From: Dryococelus australis
Taxonomy: Eukaryota > Arthropoda > Insecta > Phasmatodea > Phasmatidae
Direction: 5' to 3'
Assembly (NCBI GenBank): GCA_029891345.1
Contig: CM057009.1
Span: 92,179,416-92,243,415, forward strand
DNA: 64,000 nt
Shown here piece by piece: positions 34,519-46,784 of the stretch. Every line of letters begins with the position of its first letter. The stretch's first letter is position 1. Below the pieces are notes generated by a model that was given only the letters and a program-made list of their open reading frames with translations, was not told the origin of the DNA and made no database searches. The translations under genes were made by a program, and so were the position numbers.

Positions 34519-36715
34519 TATCAGAATATCGTCAACTCCGCTACGTCCGGCTAGCGAAGATCACGTAATTGGTTACTCGATAACAGAAAAAGTAAATGCG
34601 AATCGCGAACCTAATAACGCAGTCACGGGGTTTACTCCTATTTATGGCGGTAAACCCCCTTGTTTTAGCCAATTAGGTTTTATTTATACCCCTTTTTCCA
34701 GTTAGGTATTTCGCAGCTTTAAGTACGTGTATGATAAATGATAAATCACTTCACTCGTGGCAGTCATGAATATTTAAAGTGTGTTTTACCTAATCAGTCT
34801 GCTTCATTATCACGTTTGTCATATATGTGTGTGTGTGTGTGTTTGTGTGTGTGACAGCTTAAACAACATAACATAGTGCGGCACTAATCATTCCACAATA
34901 CAACAAAACAACATGCAATTAAATACCTAGGTAAAATATTGTTATACCTTATTCTCATATTACAAATTAATTACTCTTTAAAATTTACTTACTTAACGGA
35001 ATTAATTGCACTTTTGCCACACACGTAAAAGGGAATATTATTTCAAGATTCATTTAAAAGTAAATTAAATTTTTTATTGTAGATTATTGCTGGTTACAGT
35101 GTTTTATTATAATAAATACTGAGAATACAGTACTCTAGAAATTTCACTTTCTAGCAAGAGTATACGAATGCAAACTACACTGTAATATTTTTTTGCATAG
35201 TTTTAATTATTGTTTTTCAAGTTATATTGTTGAAAACTGCAAATAAAATTTGTTTATTATGTTTTCGATACCAAGTAAATAAAGATATAAGATTATTATT
35301 TTTTAGTATTTTACTAATGAAAATGTGTGTGAAAAGAAAGTTGTTGGGGGGGGGGGGGGGTAAGTGTGGGCGGGGAGAGGTTTCTCAGACTCATTTTATT
35401 GCCCATCGCAGGCACATGCACCGTTCGACATTTATAATTGCAGAATATGTTGTTTGTTTTATGAATGCATGTGTTGGGGATGGCAGATAATGGCATTGCG
35501 ATTCGCAAAAATAAACATCAAACAAGTTTGGAGTATACAAACAGAATGCAAACAAATTATGGAATATATATATGTTATACTTTATATATAAAAGTATAGC
35601 AATTGTAAATTACCAACGGTACCGACACAAAACGTGAAATACATAGTATGTAAAAAAAAAACATTTTCCAATATCACACACAAATAAACACGAAAGAACA
35701 ACAAAAGAAAGGTGATGGTGTATCTGCATAGGGAGGGTTATTACTTGTCACTGCGACTTAGTACCGTGTATGGCCTCCATGTGCATTGCACAGGGCATGT
35801 CCGTGGCATGCTTGTAATCAGTGCGCTTGTGTCATATTCCGGACAAAGGGCCCGTTCCATCTGGACAGGTCACCTCTTATAAGATATGGAAGAGTATCTG
35901 GAGGTTGTGTACGATTATAAACTGCTGTTTTCGGCTTGTCCTAGTCATGTTCAATGCATTAGTGCGCTCTCTGTTGATCACAAAAGAACTACACAACTCC
36001 TGGCACCCGATCTGCCTTATCTCGCATTATTCCAAACTTTTTGTGGGGTGTATATTGTTACAGTCTGCTTTGTTGGTTACCAAAATTAGTGGGCAGAGGA
36101 AATGCAGCAGCGTGATCGAATAAAGGAAAGTCAAGTCAAATGCAATGAAGACATTTACACTCGAAATAACGCCAGAAGGAAACTTTTCCCTGCAAATTCA
36201 GTGACTGTTTTTCAATAACATATAATCCCTAAATTGTTCCAAATATTCTAAATGAAACAACTATCACATAATATAACAAGTTTGCGTTTTCAATTTTGCG
36301 ACTTAAAGTGATTTGTAGTCACTTCTAACTTTTTTCGGAATACATTACCAATACTGCCCTTCTAACAAATTTCCAGCAAAATTTGCAAAAATAAATGTAT
36401 TCTCTGTACGACATGCTAGATAATTTTAACAAACCACAAGCATGGCCATTTTAGGCTACTGTTTAAAATGTTAATAATTACATCACACTAAAATGCATCG
36501 TTTCATGGTTTGTAAGGTTTTATCTTGGGCTCGTACTTTGTTAAACTGTTGTTTTTGTAATTTTGGTGGTTTAGTGTATTTTTTTAATTTTCTTATTTTT
36601 GTAAGAATGTTTCCTGTTTTTATCGCCATATTATTGGACGCTGGCTATTGGTGACACAAACTTTGTAATTAATATTTTTAATTAATAATATTTACCATTT
36701 TTATTACAAAGTTGT
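34519..36715. other. intergenic with microsatellites
   Basis: A (GT)n run lies at 34828-34853 and a 17-base G run at about 35344-35360. The modest open frame at 35821-36123 has no recognisable domain. Confidence 0.4.
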
Positions 36716-37110
36716 GTTAATATAACATTGGCGTAGTTGTAAAAACACTCAGGCTTGGGGTTTTAGTGCCTTGCATTAATGTATTTTTACACACACTTTT
36801 GCATGTGTAATTTCACACACCTTTTAAATGTCAATGTATCAGTACATTTGTGTTTTTACAGTAACATTGTGCTACCTTTTGAATGAAATAGAACAATATG
36901 TAGTTTTAAACCGATATACATGTTTCAATACAACATTGGCGTTGTTGTAAAAATACACAGATTTGGGTTTTAATACTTCATGTTCGTGGATTTTTACACG
37001 TGCTTTCAAATTTGTAAATTTACGCCCCTCTTATTGTTAATATACCAATACATTTGTGTTTTTTTTTTAAATATCATTGTACTATATTATGAATAAATTT
37101 GTACATTGCT
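36716..37110 (+). repeat. two-unit tandem repeat, about 208 bp
   Basis: AACATTGGCGTAGTTGTAAA at 36724 and AACATTGGCGTTGTTGTAAA at 36932 start two units. Both go on through GATTT(T)GGGTTTTAAT, TTTTTACAC and CAATACATTTGTGTTTTT. A TTTTTACAGTGT end just downstream (about 37200) may belong to the same element. Confidence 0.65.
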
Positions 37111-38576
37111 GGAAATTTACACATACTGTACTCGTTTTTACAAATTACTCACAGAAAATGTAACATTACCAAAAGGTCGTACATGTGTTTTTACACTTTT
37201 TTTTTACAGTGTACATATAAATGTTTTTGACACTGCAACTATTTCAGCGGTCTGACAAACTGACAGCGCTGCCTACGACAAGCGACATGCTCGGAATCAC
37301 GTACGCTATTGACAGCAGCAAAATTTGAATCAGCAAATTTCAGACACCAATTCATATACATCATGGCTATATCCAGCTGTGCTACCGACGACAGCGCGAT
37401 GGCCAGCTGTCACACTCACTCCGCTGAAATTAAACAAGTCAGCTTTAGTTTACAGCAACTGGCACGCACGCACACAGCCTAGCACATTCCTCACAGTAAC
37501 AACCACGGAGACACTTTAGAATGACAAGCTTGTTGAACAAACATGTTGCCCTCGTCTAGTCAGCAATAGAAACTTAAGTACTTGTCAATTGCTAGCGACA
37601 TGCTGGAAGTCTACTCGATTACACTCACTGACGTAAAAATGTGCATACCAAAATTTCACTGCTGGATTATACAAAATCTTGTGTGATTTCAGTATATAAG
37701 TTTAACTTGAACTCCAGATACCAACTTTGTAAAATAATCAGCTGTAGAAAAGTAAGTATAAAATATATTACGACTTATGACCTAACGTGATTATAAAGGA
37801 AAAAACGAGGGAGAGTTCAGGGAATGATACGCCCTTGAAAATTGGGATTTAAAATGAGATATTTGCAAAATGCCAAAAACTACGCCAGATGACAGCAAAT
37901 TTGTGAATAGCGTTAGCCAGATTCGATGTCTGCCATATTTGAACATTAGATGGGCAATCATCCATCATTAGTAAATTAGGGGGTGTCGTCTTATTAACCA
38001 ACAAAATTGTGTTACACGTAGGTGTATATGGATTTTTATGGCGAAATAATTGTGTCTACTTTAAAGAAACACCGAAAGTTGACTTAGTGTAACATGCGCA
38101 GGCAACCAGTTATCGAGAAAACATACTGTTTCTGACATTTTACAAATAACTAATTTATTTCCCAGTTTTTAAAGGCGTGTGTCTCTCTTTAACAATCACG
38201 TTGGGCCGTTGGCCGTACTGTGTTTTGTGACACATTTTCCAATACCTATTCCTGGAGTTCAGAAGAGCATTGTATTTGCATGAGGAAAATATTCTGGCAA
38301 CCTGCAACACAAAAGAATACTTTTATTATGGCGTCGTAGGTGAACACATGCGACAAACTCAGTAAGTAAACTTGGAGCATAAAATGCCTATAGTTGAAAA
38401 ATATTCTCCAAAGCATATACACCTTGACATGGGGAATACTGACATCCCATCTGCTCTCACATGTTGATTTTTATAAAGTTACATAACAAACAGAGATAAT
38501 GGTTGTTTCCCTTGAATTATTTCTATAGACAAGTGTAATTACGGATATACTTTTATCTTGGTTGCGCTGACGGTTT
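37111..38576. other. intergenic, nothing recognised
   Basis: No gene or repeat identified. Confidence 0.35.
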
Positions 38577-38830
38577 CCCTTACCCACCAATTAGAATCGA
38601 GGTCTTGAGAGCCAATGAGGGTGAAGTGAGGTGAGTATGGAGCCGCGCCGGAATAAAATGATGGAAAAAACGGGCGATTCCTGAAAAAAAAAAAAAACCA
38701 GGGACCAGCGGCATCGTCCGGCGCAATTCCCACATGCGAAATTCCAGAGCGGCCCTGCCGGGAATCGGACCCGGTTCGCCTTGGTGGGAGGCGAGTAGTC
38801 TTCGCAACGAAGGCGTCTGCCGAGTTTGTT
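38577..38830 (-). mobile_element. tRNA-derived SINE, family 1, nearly full length
   Basis: The minus strand has ACTCGCCTCCCACCAAGGCG (same stem and loop as the 1510 copy), a GGGTCCGATTCCC B box and CATGTGGGAATTGCGCCGGA. After a T-rich stretch the 3' body runs CTCACTTCACCCTCATTGGC then TCTCAAGACCTCGAT. The tRNA-like 5' part before the stem is diverged. Confidence 0.78.
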
Positions 38831-38868
38831 CATCATAAACTTCAAAGTATCGTGCCATATTTCTTTCG

Positions 38869-39008
38869 TAAGCCGAGTTTAAGAAGTTAAACGGCCGAAA
38901 ATGGGCGTTTAAACTTAAACTCGGTTAAGTTAAAGTTAATCGCGTATTGACAGTGGTGAAGTGCAATCGATCAGTAATCCTAGTTAATTTGTTCTTAAAC
39001 TCGGCTTA
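38869..39008. mobile_element. 140-bp mini-MITE with 17-bp perfect TIRs
   Basis: TAAGCCGAGTTTAAGAA at 38869-38885 is perfectly inverted at 38992-39008. A second inner hairpin pairs 38886-38897 with GGGCGTTTAAAC just downstream. No coding capacity. The element name is unknown to me. Confidence 0.7.
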
Positions 39009-39402
39009 GTAAGTAAAACTTGTGTGGTCAAACCGGCTCTTAATGTGTTTGGCCTTGTTGAGATCTCACCCACTCCCCCCCCCCCCCCCCAGCAAATTAT
39101 TTGTTAATTTTAAAATAAGTATATTGGTTTTGAAATCGGCAAAAATGTTTGACTCTTTCATCACCACGATTAAACGAAACAAATAAAAGTACGTCTTACC
39201 TTGTATCTCCGGACATAACAGTGAACACCACATCGTGACACTGAATACCCATTCTTCCGACTGATTGGTCAGTCTGTAATAGCCTCTTAGCTGACTTACA
39301 GTGTCTAATATTTCACCGACAGATACAACTGATTCTGCTTTGGCGTGTAGGGGACGTGTGCCGCTGTAATTTCATGTGGAGATTATACGGTACATGAATG
39401 TA
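39009..39402. other. intergenic with poly-C tract
   Basis: A poly-C run at about 39074-39090; nothing else seen. Confidence 0.35.
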
Positions 39403-39826
39403 TAGACTGTTCACGGTAAAATGAACACTTTTGAATGCCCTGCTTAAGATCTCTTGGTATGCGCGTTGTGTATTCTTCCGCTTCCCGTAAAATTAGCATT
39501 GCCATGGGCTTCATCGCTTTATTCATGCGTAGGTCAAGTGAAACTATAAAATTATTAGAAAACTAAATATTTTACAAATATGCTCATTTTCACACATCGA
39601 TGCATTAAAAAAAAAAACAGAACGCGAAAGAAGTAATTCAAGTTAACACAAAACGTTTCCTAACACTTTTTATTCCACGTTAAGATATGGAACTACTTTC
39701 CATCCATCGTTACCAACTTTACTGGACGTATTTCACTCAGTGCGCCCGTTAAAATATGTGCAGGCAGGGGTAGTGACTTTTTCTAAGGTTGATTTCAAAA
39801 GTGCTCACTTTATCGTGAACAGCCGT
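39403..39826. mobile_element. TA-target MITE, copy F (full length)
   Basis: Begins TAGACTGTTCACGGTAAAAT and ends, inverted, ACGGCTGTTCACGATAAAGT, flanked by TA (39401-39402, 39827-39828). It is 424 bp, same orientation as copy C and closely alike along its length. Confidence 0.85.
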
Positions 39827-40740
39827 TAGTCCTCCAAACCATAGCATGGTTGCCATCTGTTCAATAGGAAAAGCGCTATTATTCGCTCAAAACATTAAGT
39901 CGCCAGTATGTATGATACTTAATTGCGCTCTGCTGACACCACGCCAAGCTAAGGCGGCAATAGTAAACGGCAGAGTACGTGAAAATTGTCTGCTAGATGA
40001 TAGGAAGGGCAGCACGCCAGTTGGCCAGCGATAGTGATGAATCAGACTAATAATGTCTGCTCCTAATCCGAACTCGCAGCGACAAATCAGGCTCGTGTAG
40101 TTATTTAAACTATGTCCTATTAAATTCGTTTGCTATTCAACGCATTAAAAATGCAGTAATGAACGTCTCAGGAACGGCGCACCGACCAATCTATTCACCG
40201 TGATAGAAAGAATTGACTATTGTTTCCGACATACACCACTGCGAATGTAATCTATGAGATAAAAACACGGTTAGGGGACAGAAAGAAAATAATGAGCCAA
40301 GTTAAGCTGTATGTAAAAATAAACGCACTGCGAATTCCGCAGAAATTGCTGCAGTGTGGAGCGTATCCCAGTTCCCGAAACTTCGCAAAACGTTGTTGAA
40401 AAAAAAGCTTGTTATATTCTTTTGTGTGGTCTCCGTTGTGTCGCCTGGTTTCCTAGGATACGTCTGTTTCCACCTCTGCGGGCGTTCGTGTCTTTTGTTG
40501 TACCTTGCACTGTTACCGGCAAACATGCCTATTCTCACCTCCAGGTACAAACTTTGTAAGACGAATCGTTATGGGAAATGAGGTACAAATCATTGATACG
40601 GCCTGCGACCAAATGCGAATATTTGGAAACTTAAAAAATCGAAAATTGGGAATGAAAACGAGTTATTTGCAAAATTTCAGAAACTACGTGAAATAGAAAA
40701 ACAAATTCGTGAATAGGAATTATGGAGTGCCATCTTACTA
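39827..40740. other. spacer between two MITEs, nothing recognised
   Basis: Overlapping open frames at 40302-40581 occur on both strands but show no domain. Confidence 0.35.
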
Positions 40741-41129
40741 TAGGCTGTTCGCGGTAAAGTGAGCACTTTTGAAAGCCCTGATTAAGGTCTACTTGTATAC
40801 ACTGCCATGAGCCTCGTCACTTTATCCATGCGTCGATCACGTTGAAACTGTGAAATTATTATAAAAGTAAATATTTTGCAAATCTGCTCATTTTAAACTT
40901 CAATGCATTAAAAAAAAAACAGAAAGCTACAGAAAAATTTAGGTTATCACAAATGGTTACCTAGTATTTTTTTATTCGACGTTAAGATATGGAATTTCGT
41001 TCCCTCCATCGCTACTAGCTTTACTGGGCGCATGTCGCTCAGTGTGCCCGTTAAAAAATATGTATGTAGAAGCCGTGACTTTTCTCTAAGGTTGATTTTA
41101 GAAGTGCTCACTTTATTGTGAACGGCCTT
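40741..41129. mobile_element. TA-target MITE, copy G (full length)
   Basis: Begins TAGGCTGTTCGCGGTAAAGT and ends, inverted, AAGGCCGTTCACAATAAAGT, flanked by TA (40739-40740, 41130-41131). It is 389 bp with a small gap relative to copies C and F near 40800. Confidence 0.85.
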
Positions 41130-42145
41130 TAACCAATAAACGTACGTTGCCGGTAGGTGTTTATAGGACGTAATGACGTATTAATAATGTGGAGAATTAC
41201 TTACAATGAAATACTGAAGCTAATTGTTCAACATAAAAAAACTAATTAAAAGTAGAACATGTGTTACCAATATTGTCAGAAAAGTACACTTTATGTTGTA
41301 TTTGAAAAACAAAATTACTTTTTATTAGTAACATTAAAATTTCTCCCTAAAATTTACTTATTTAAATGAGAAAAAAGTTCTTTCAATGTGGTTATATTTT
41401 TAATCCAAATTTAAGCATATTTCCACTCGTAATGCTTCAGAACGCACATTTTTCGACAAATTCGTCATCATGCAATAGCATCATAATAATTACTCCAATT
41501 AAATGCAGTAAAACAAAAGTAATAATGTTTACAAATATTTTTAATTGTTACTTTATATTCATCCATTTCAGCCATGAAAGCAATCTTTTTTTGAAACTTA
41601 AATGTATATAAATTATTTTTAAAAAATCTTCAACTCTATTACCATTATTTTCTTACATACAACCATAATAATTATTACGATTGTCCTAACTGTAGAAGGT
41701 TTTATTTGCAAAATATGTTTTCTGAAGCATCTTGAATTGAAACACATTAAAAATAATATTACAAATGGGCCAATTATAGTGGATTTTTAAAAAACATTTA
41801 AATAAGTACATTCTAGCACAGTATTCAACAGTGTCTCAAAATATATGTATTCTTATTTAATAGTCAGCAGAAATTATAATTTTCTGATAGTTGTGATAAC
41901 GCACGTAATACAAATAATGAGTTTTTCATGTTGTAAAGTAAGGTACAGTGCTCCATGGCAAGCCAATCTACTTCTACTTTACAGGAATACAGCAAGTGCC
42001 TTGGTGTAAGATTAGTCCCAGACGCAAACAGTCCACGAGAAACCATGCAACGCTTGAAAGAGTGCCATAGGCTGGCATCCAGCTATGCAACCGGTAATGC
42101 CAGGCATGTAGTCACAGCCATAATCTTCTAATGACAGAAAGGGTC
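41130..42145. other. AT-rich intergenic DNA
   Basis: Nothing recognised. Confidence 0.4.
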
Positions 42146-42395
42146 GCGGTGGTCTGGTGGCCAGACTACTCGCCTCCCACCAAGGCGAGCTGGGTCCGAG
42201 TACCGGCTTGTTTGCTCCCGGATTTTTGCGTGTGGGAATCGTGCCGAACGATGCCGCTGGTCGGAAGGCTTTCTTGGGGATCTACTGTTTGCCCCGCCCT
42301 CCATACATCATACTTACCTCACTTCATCCTCATTGGCTCTAAATACGCCGATGTCACAGCAGCCCGCAGATCCCCCACTCAACTCCTCTCCATTC
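42146..42395 (+). mobile_element. tRNA-derived SINE, family 1, full-length type
   Basis: The head GGTCGCGGTGGTCTGGTGGC, the stem-loop CGCCTCCCACCAAGGCG and a GGGTCCGAGTACC B box are followed by GTGTGGGAATCGTGCCGAAC. Next come GATGCCGCTGGTCGGAAGGC and a tail with CCTCACTTCATCCTCATTGG. This is the best copy for the pol III promoter layout. Confidence 0.82.
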
Positions 42396-43689
42396 TAATG
42401 ACGGGAGATCTTATCGCGCTCCAAATGTTTCCAGATGACAGATATAAAATTTGGCTAACACTATTCATAAATTTGTTGCTTCATCTCACATAGTTTATAA
42501 CATTTCGCAAATAAATAACTTTAATTTCCATTTTTCTGGGGCGTGTCACGCCCTCAGTAACTGCGTTATGTTTTCTAGCCAAGACTTCTTTGCGAATCGT
42601 CTCACAGTGTTTGTACGTGGATTTCAGGATAATCCTCTATGTCGGTATACAATAAACGTCCATTGTTGTTCGCTTATTTCACTTCTTGTTGTGATGATTT
42701 TGCTTGTTTACTTCGCGAGTGCTGGTATAATATATTCTGGGTAATTTTCTGTCTATTATTTACTCGTTTCTCTGTTGGTATCACTTAGCCTTCTCTAACT
42801 TTGTATTTTAATTTGTCGGTGTGTTTCTGTCATATTCCGAGTTTCTGAGACGTACAAATATCTCTGCAGTGGCATGTGTCCTTAATAATAGTTCAGTCCT
42901 TCAGTGCATTCATTGTCACATAGAAAAAAACCGGCAAATATTGATAAGATGAACACAATTTTACTTGTCTAAAACTTTTATCAGCGCAGAAATAAAACAT
43001 ATATTACGAAAACAGAGATAATTTCTTAATCAGCCGGAGCCACGTGTTTGTAGTTTCCTGGAATGAAGGAATCTAACAATATATAGCCGAAGGCTATTAG
43101 AGTGTTGTGACACACCACCGATGATATCAGTATTTCGCTAGGTGAAGCCAAAAATAGATATATGGTCTAAGGTCTAGCATGTGTTAAATTTAAACTCGTC
43201 AATTTCTGTGAGATGAGGAACTTCTTTAGCTTACTGATTAATTCAAGTAACATACAGGCCTGAGCTAATAAAATGAAATTGTATGTTACGATATATCTGT
43301 AAAACACAATATGTCTATGATATTAGGGCAAACTAATAATAGAAAACAATTTTAAGTAGTGTTCGTATACGATGGAGGCTGCTCAGTATTTAAAAAAAAC
43401 AATTAGGCAAAAACTGACGGGTTGTTCCAGCAGAAAAACTGCTGTTAAAATGCTGGGTATGTCTACACTGAATTTCAAGAGGATTTTTAACCAAATTTTT
43501 GCTACATTTTCTTTAGTATTGAAAATAATATTATTATAAGAACTTTGCATTCACTTGGGGACATGTTCGCAGCATCTCTCTGGGCGAGGCAGCTCGACCT
43601 TGGCATCATCTGACTTGCGCACATGCTTACTGATCTATTCTACTATCGCGCATACGAACGCAGCCATCTGACTAAAGAAGGGACGTGAC
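42396..43689. other. intergenic, nothing recognised
   Basis: No gene or repeat identified. Confidence 0.35.
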
Positions 43690-43790
43690 TTGACTGAACT
43701 CTGGGCAGTGCACACTGCTTGAATGTTGAGTGGTTTGCAAAACAGAAGGTTGCTGGTTCGATTCACACCATGTTCTCCTCAAGAGTGTGT
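43690..43790 (+). other. tRNA-like fragment
   Basis: AAGGTTGCTGGTTCGATTCA near 43746 is a good B-box and T-arm match, with a GAGTGGTTTGCAA A-box-like word upstream. The acceptor stem is not evident. Likely a SINE remnant. Confidence 0.4.
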
Positions 43791-43844
43791 GGCACAGGAA
43801 CGAACGCCTAACACGGTCACTAAAGTATATACAACCTAAGTAGT

Positions 43845-44140
43845 TTTCAGCAAACTTGCTTGGCAAGCCAGCAAGCTTGAATCATGCATGTATCAAGCTA
43901 ACTAATCACTATGAGTTAAGCTTGTAGCAAACTTGGTGAATTACACTTGTTGCAAGCTTGCCTTGGCAAGCCACAAGTATAATATAAACCATCTACAAGC
44001 TTGTCATTAACAGGTATGGGCCAGTAGTAAGAAATTTGTATTGAATCAAGCTTGATTCACGTATGATATAACAAGTTTGCACGACAAGGAAAATTCAATT
44101 CAAATGGCAAGCTTGCCGCAAGTTTACATGCTGCCTGGGA
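43845..44140. repeat. foldback repeat built from AAGCTTG palindromes
   Basis: CAAGCTTG, GCAAGCTTGCC, CAAACTTG and related words recur about ten times in both orientations. The outer parts (GCAAACTTGCTTGGCAAGCC on the left, GGCAAGCTTGCCGCAAGTTT on the right) are roughly inverted. The right edge reads GCTGCCTGGG, loosely like the CCCAGCAAA termini elsewhere in the window. Probably a MITE of uncertain ends. Confidence 0.5.
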
Positions 44141-44176
44141 GGGTTGAAAGCCAACTTAAGAAACTCATAGTACAGG

Positions 44177-45655
44177 CAGGATGTTTCAAAAAGATTCATC
44201 CGATTTCGAAAGGCTATATCTTTTAAACTAAGGAGCAGATACCCATGCGATAAAGAGTGAAATATACGTCTGACACTAATAAAGTTTTGCTTACAAGTAT
44301 CACAAATACTCATTACCTCCCCCCGCCCTGCAATGGTTTCTGAATCACCTGGATGCCGACTCGGCGCTCAATTGAGAGATGACGGGGTCCCACACGTCAG
44401 CGAGCTTGTACATTTACTGCTAAGAGAGGAGTGAAATGTTTCACTTGGTTGCCGCCAGGTGCCTCCCTGGTGCATAGACAGTGAGTAGCTAACAGGCGAG
44501 CTCTCTTCAGTATGCGTAAAGATGACGACCCCACAACAGAAGGTATTCTTCGGCCTCCAGTTCAACAGTTGCAAGTCTGTGACAACTGTAGAGCGTCATT
44601 TTCGGCAAGAGTACGGCACTGCACCCCCTACTGCTCAAAGCAATCGACGTTGGCATGAACAGTTTTGACAAACAGGTTGTATGTATACTGGTAAATCAAG
44701 AGGTCACCCCCGTTTATCCGACGAAGACATTAGTCGCATCCGGAGGAGTCTTGTAATAAATACACAGAAGTCTACTCGTCGTGCCAGCCAACAGTTTGCC
44801 ATGCCCAACATGACTGTCTGGCATGATTTGCAACGGCATTTGTTATTCAAACCATAGAGTGTTGAACTCATACACGCTCTACGTATTAATTCTCGAAAAA
44901 TAAATGGAAGACTACACTTTCCTTTCACGTTTTGTGTTTAGTGACGAAGTCACGGTTCATCTCAGTGGTACGGTGTTCTGACACAACGTACTGATCACAG
45001 AAGCCACATGCCGTTGTCAAGCATGAGAAAGATTCCCCTGACGAGGGTGTGTTATTCGCTGTTTCCCGAGAAAAGGTTTATGGTCCATTATTTTTTCCTG
45101 ACCACACCGTCACGGGAATCTCATACCTGCAAATGTTGCAGAACTGGCTTTTCCCGCATTTATAGACATTCCGCTGATCTCATTTTTTGTAACAGGGTGG
45201 AGCGCTAAAACACTGGCACTTGCTAGTTCGAACATTCCTTACCAACGAGCTTCCGTGCCAATGGATCGGCCGTCAGGGACCTGCTGATTTGGAAACACAC
45301 CAACGGCCGCCAAGTTCGTGCGATAACAATGCCTGTGATTTTCTCTTGTTGGGGGGGTTTGTGAAGGATTCAGTTTATGTGCTGCCCCTTCCTGCAACAA
45401 TGGACGAACTTCGAAACCGCTTGCATCACAACAGCAGTGGCTGCAGTAACACCATACATGTTCGCTAATTAGTGGGACTAGTTTGGCTATCGTGAAGATG
45501 TATACCGTGTATCTACAGGAGGGCATATTGAGCATTTGTGATAATTGTAAGGAAAACTTTATTGTCATAGATTTATTTCACTCCCATGGTTCATTGTTTC
45601 TTAGTTAAAAAAATGTAGCCTTTTGAAATCGGATGAATCTTTTTTAAACACTCTG
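44177..45655 (+). mobile_element. mariner-like element (DUF4817-type) with TIRs
   Basis: The left sequence around 44181-44240 (AAAGATTCATCCGATTTCGA, AAGGCTATATCTTTTAAACT) is matched inverted at 45601-45655 (AAAGATTCATCCGATTTCAA, AAGGCTACATTTTTTTAACT). The TIRs run about 55 bases with few mismatches. The outermost bases (CAGGATGTTT against CAGAGTGTTT) fit a CAG-GTGTTT terminus. The target duplication has decayed. The element is about 1.5 kb and holds one dead transposase gene. Confidence 0.88.
44522..45541 (+). pseudogene. DUF4817-type mariner-like transposase, decayed
   Basis: The start at 44522 gives MTTPQQKVFFGLQFNSCKSV then TTVERHFRQEYGTAPPT, the N-terminal helix-turn-helix block. After an in-frame stop at about 44666 the same frame continues QTGCMYTGKSRGHPRLSDED and KSTRRASQQFAMPNMTVWHD, the second DNA-binding half. 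In the catalytic part the first Asp block is readable (FVFSDEVT-like near 44935), followed by MVHYFF and SYLQMLQNWLFPH. The block that should hold the second Asp (QQDGAPPH) is deleted. The C-terminus FGYREDVYRVSTGGHIEHL precedes the stop at 45541. It carries several frameshifts and stops. Confidence 0.88.
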
Positions 45656-45847
45656 TAGTACAATGCAAGATAACTGTTCCTGGCAGCTGAGTCATCCAGA
45701 GCCATGGATTTTTTCCAGATATTTCTTGAGTAGCAAATATGTGCATTTTACTGTGGCACAAGATATACAGTACCAATCAGATTGAAGTGTGCGTAGTGTA
45801 TTTCAACACTCCCAGCTGGAGTGGTGTGAAGGGATTCGTACGGCTCT

Positions 45848-46074
45848 TAACATCGAGGTCTTGAGAGCCGATGAGGGTGAGGTAAGGTGAGTATGAAGAG
45901 GTGCTGGAACACAAGGGTGGGGTAAAACAGGAGGTCCCCGAGAAAACCCGCCGACAAGTGGCATCGTCCGTTACGATACCATCATGCGAATATCCTAATG
46001 TGACCCCTCCGGGAATCTAACCTGGTTCATCTAGGTGGATGGCAAGTAATCTGACCACTGCACCACCGCGGCCC
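45848..46074 (-). mobile_element. tRNA-derived SINE, family 1, full-length type
   Basis: The minus strand starts GGGGGCCGCGGTGGTGCAGT at 46074 and passes a decayed B box (AGATTCCCGGAGGGG). It carries GCATGATGGTATCGTAACGG and GGGTTTTCTCGGGGACCTCC. The 3' end at 45848 is TCGGCTCTCAAGACCTCGAT, the same as in the 38577 copy. Confidence 0.8.
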
Positions 46075-46784
46075 CCAACACTTCCAGCTGCTGAAATGCC
46101 CCAGACATATTCCCGTTGGCAAAAGTTAAAAAGAAACTACAGTGATAAACATTTTCTGGTAAACTTCCTAAACTTTAATGGAGGTTTTTAACCTATACAG
46201 TGTACGGTAAGTACAACGTATCAGGTTGAAAATATGCGAACGTTTAGTATCGCTACTATACCAAGTCGGGAACTTTCCTACACATTTGACTCTTTCCCGA
46301 GTGACTGTAGGAATATTATCATGCATGTATGGGAAAATATTTTACTATTCGCGCTTTGTCACTGTACATATGCACTGGTACGGTAAATTTACAAATAATT
46401 TCTTAAGAGTGTATGATACATGCGACGTCCGCATTCCTTCCCATTGGGTTTACGTTTTTAGCGGCACGGGTGAATCTAGAGTGTCAATGTCTCATTGACT
46501 AACTTAAATTTTAAACTTTCTGTACAATGCGAAGTTTGAAATGATACACATGGATTTTTTTTTATGGTTGCCCGGAAGCTCGAAAGTCAATACGTTACGA
46601 ATCTTAATATCCCGGGGACACGCATTCTATTCCGCTTCCTTGTGCGGAAACCGGACCTATCCGGTCAGCTTATCGAGTTCGACAGTATACGTATTACAGC
46701 CACGGACGATGAGTTTCCGTGGTCCTGCGGAAAACCCCCCGACCTGACTCGGTGACTGCCAGACAGCGAGCAACTTGAAGCCGC
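46075..46784. other. intergenic, nothing recognised
   Basis: Two overlapping open frames (46541-46755) show no domain. Confidence 0.35.

Noticed and set aside
35821..36123. 100-codon open frame
   Set aside because: No recognisable domain and a second frame is also open over the same bases. Chance is the simpler reading.
35179..37208. Possible 2-kb element with CACTGTAA ends
   Set aside because: CACTGTAATATTTTTTT at 35179 and an inverted CACTGTAAAAAAAAA at 37208 are mostly low-complexity, and the flanks show no target duplication.
42131..42493. 120-codon frame
   Set aside because: It covers a SINE; the same frame is not preserved in the other three copies.
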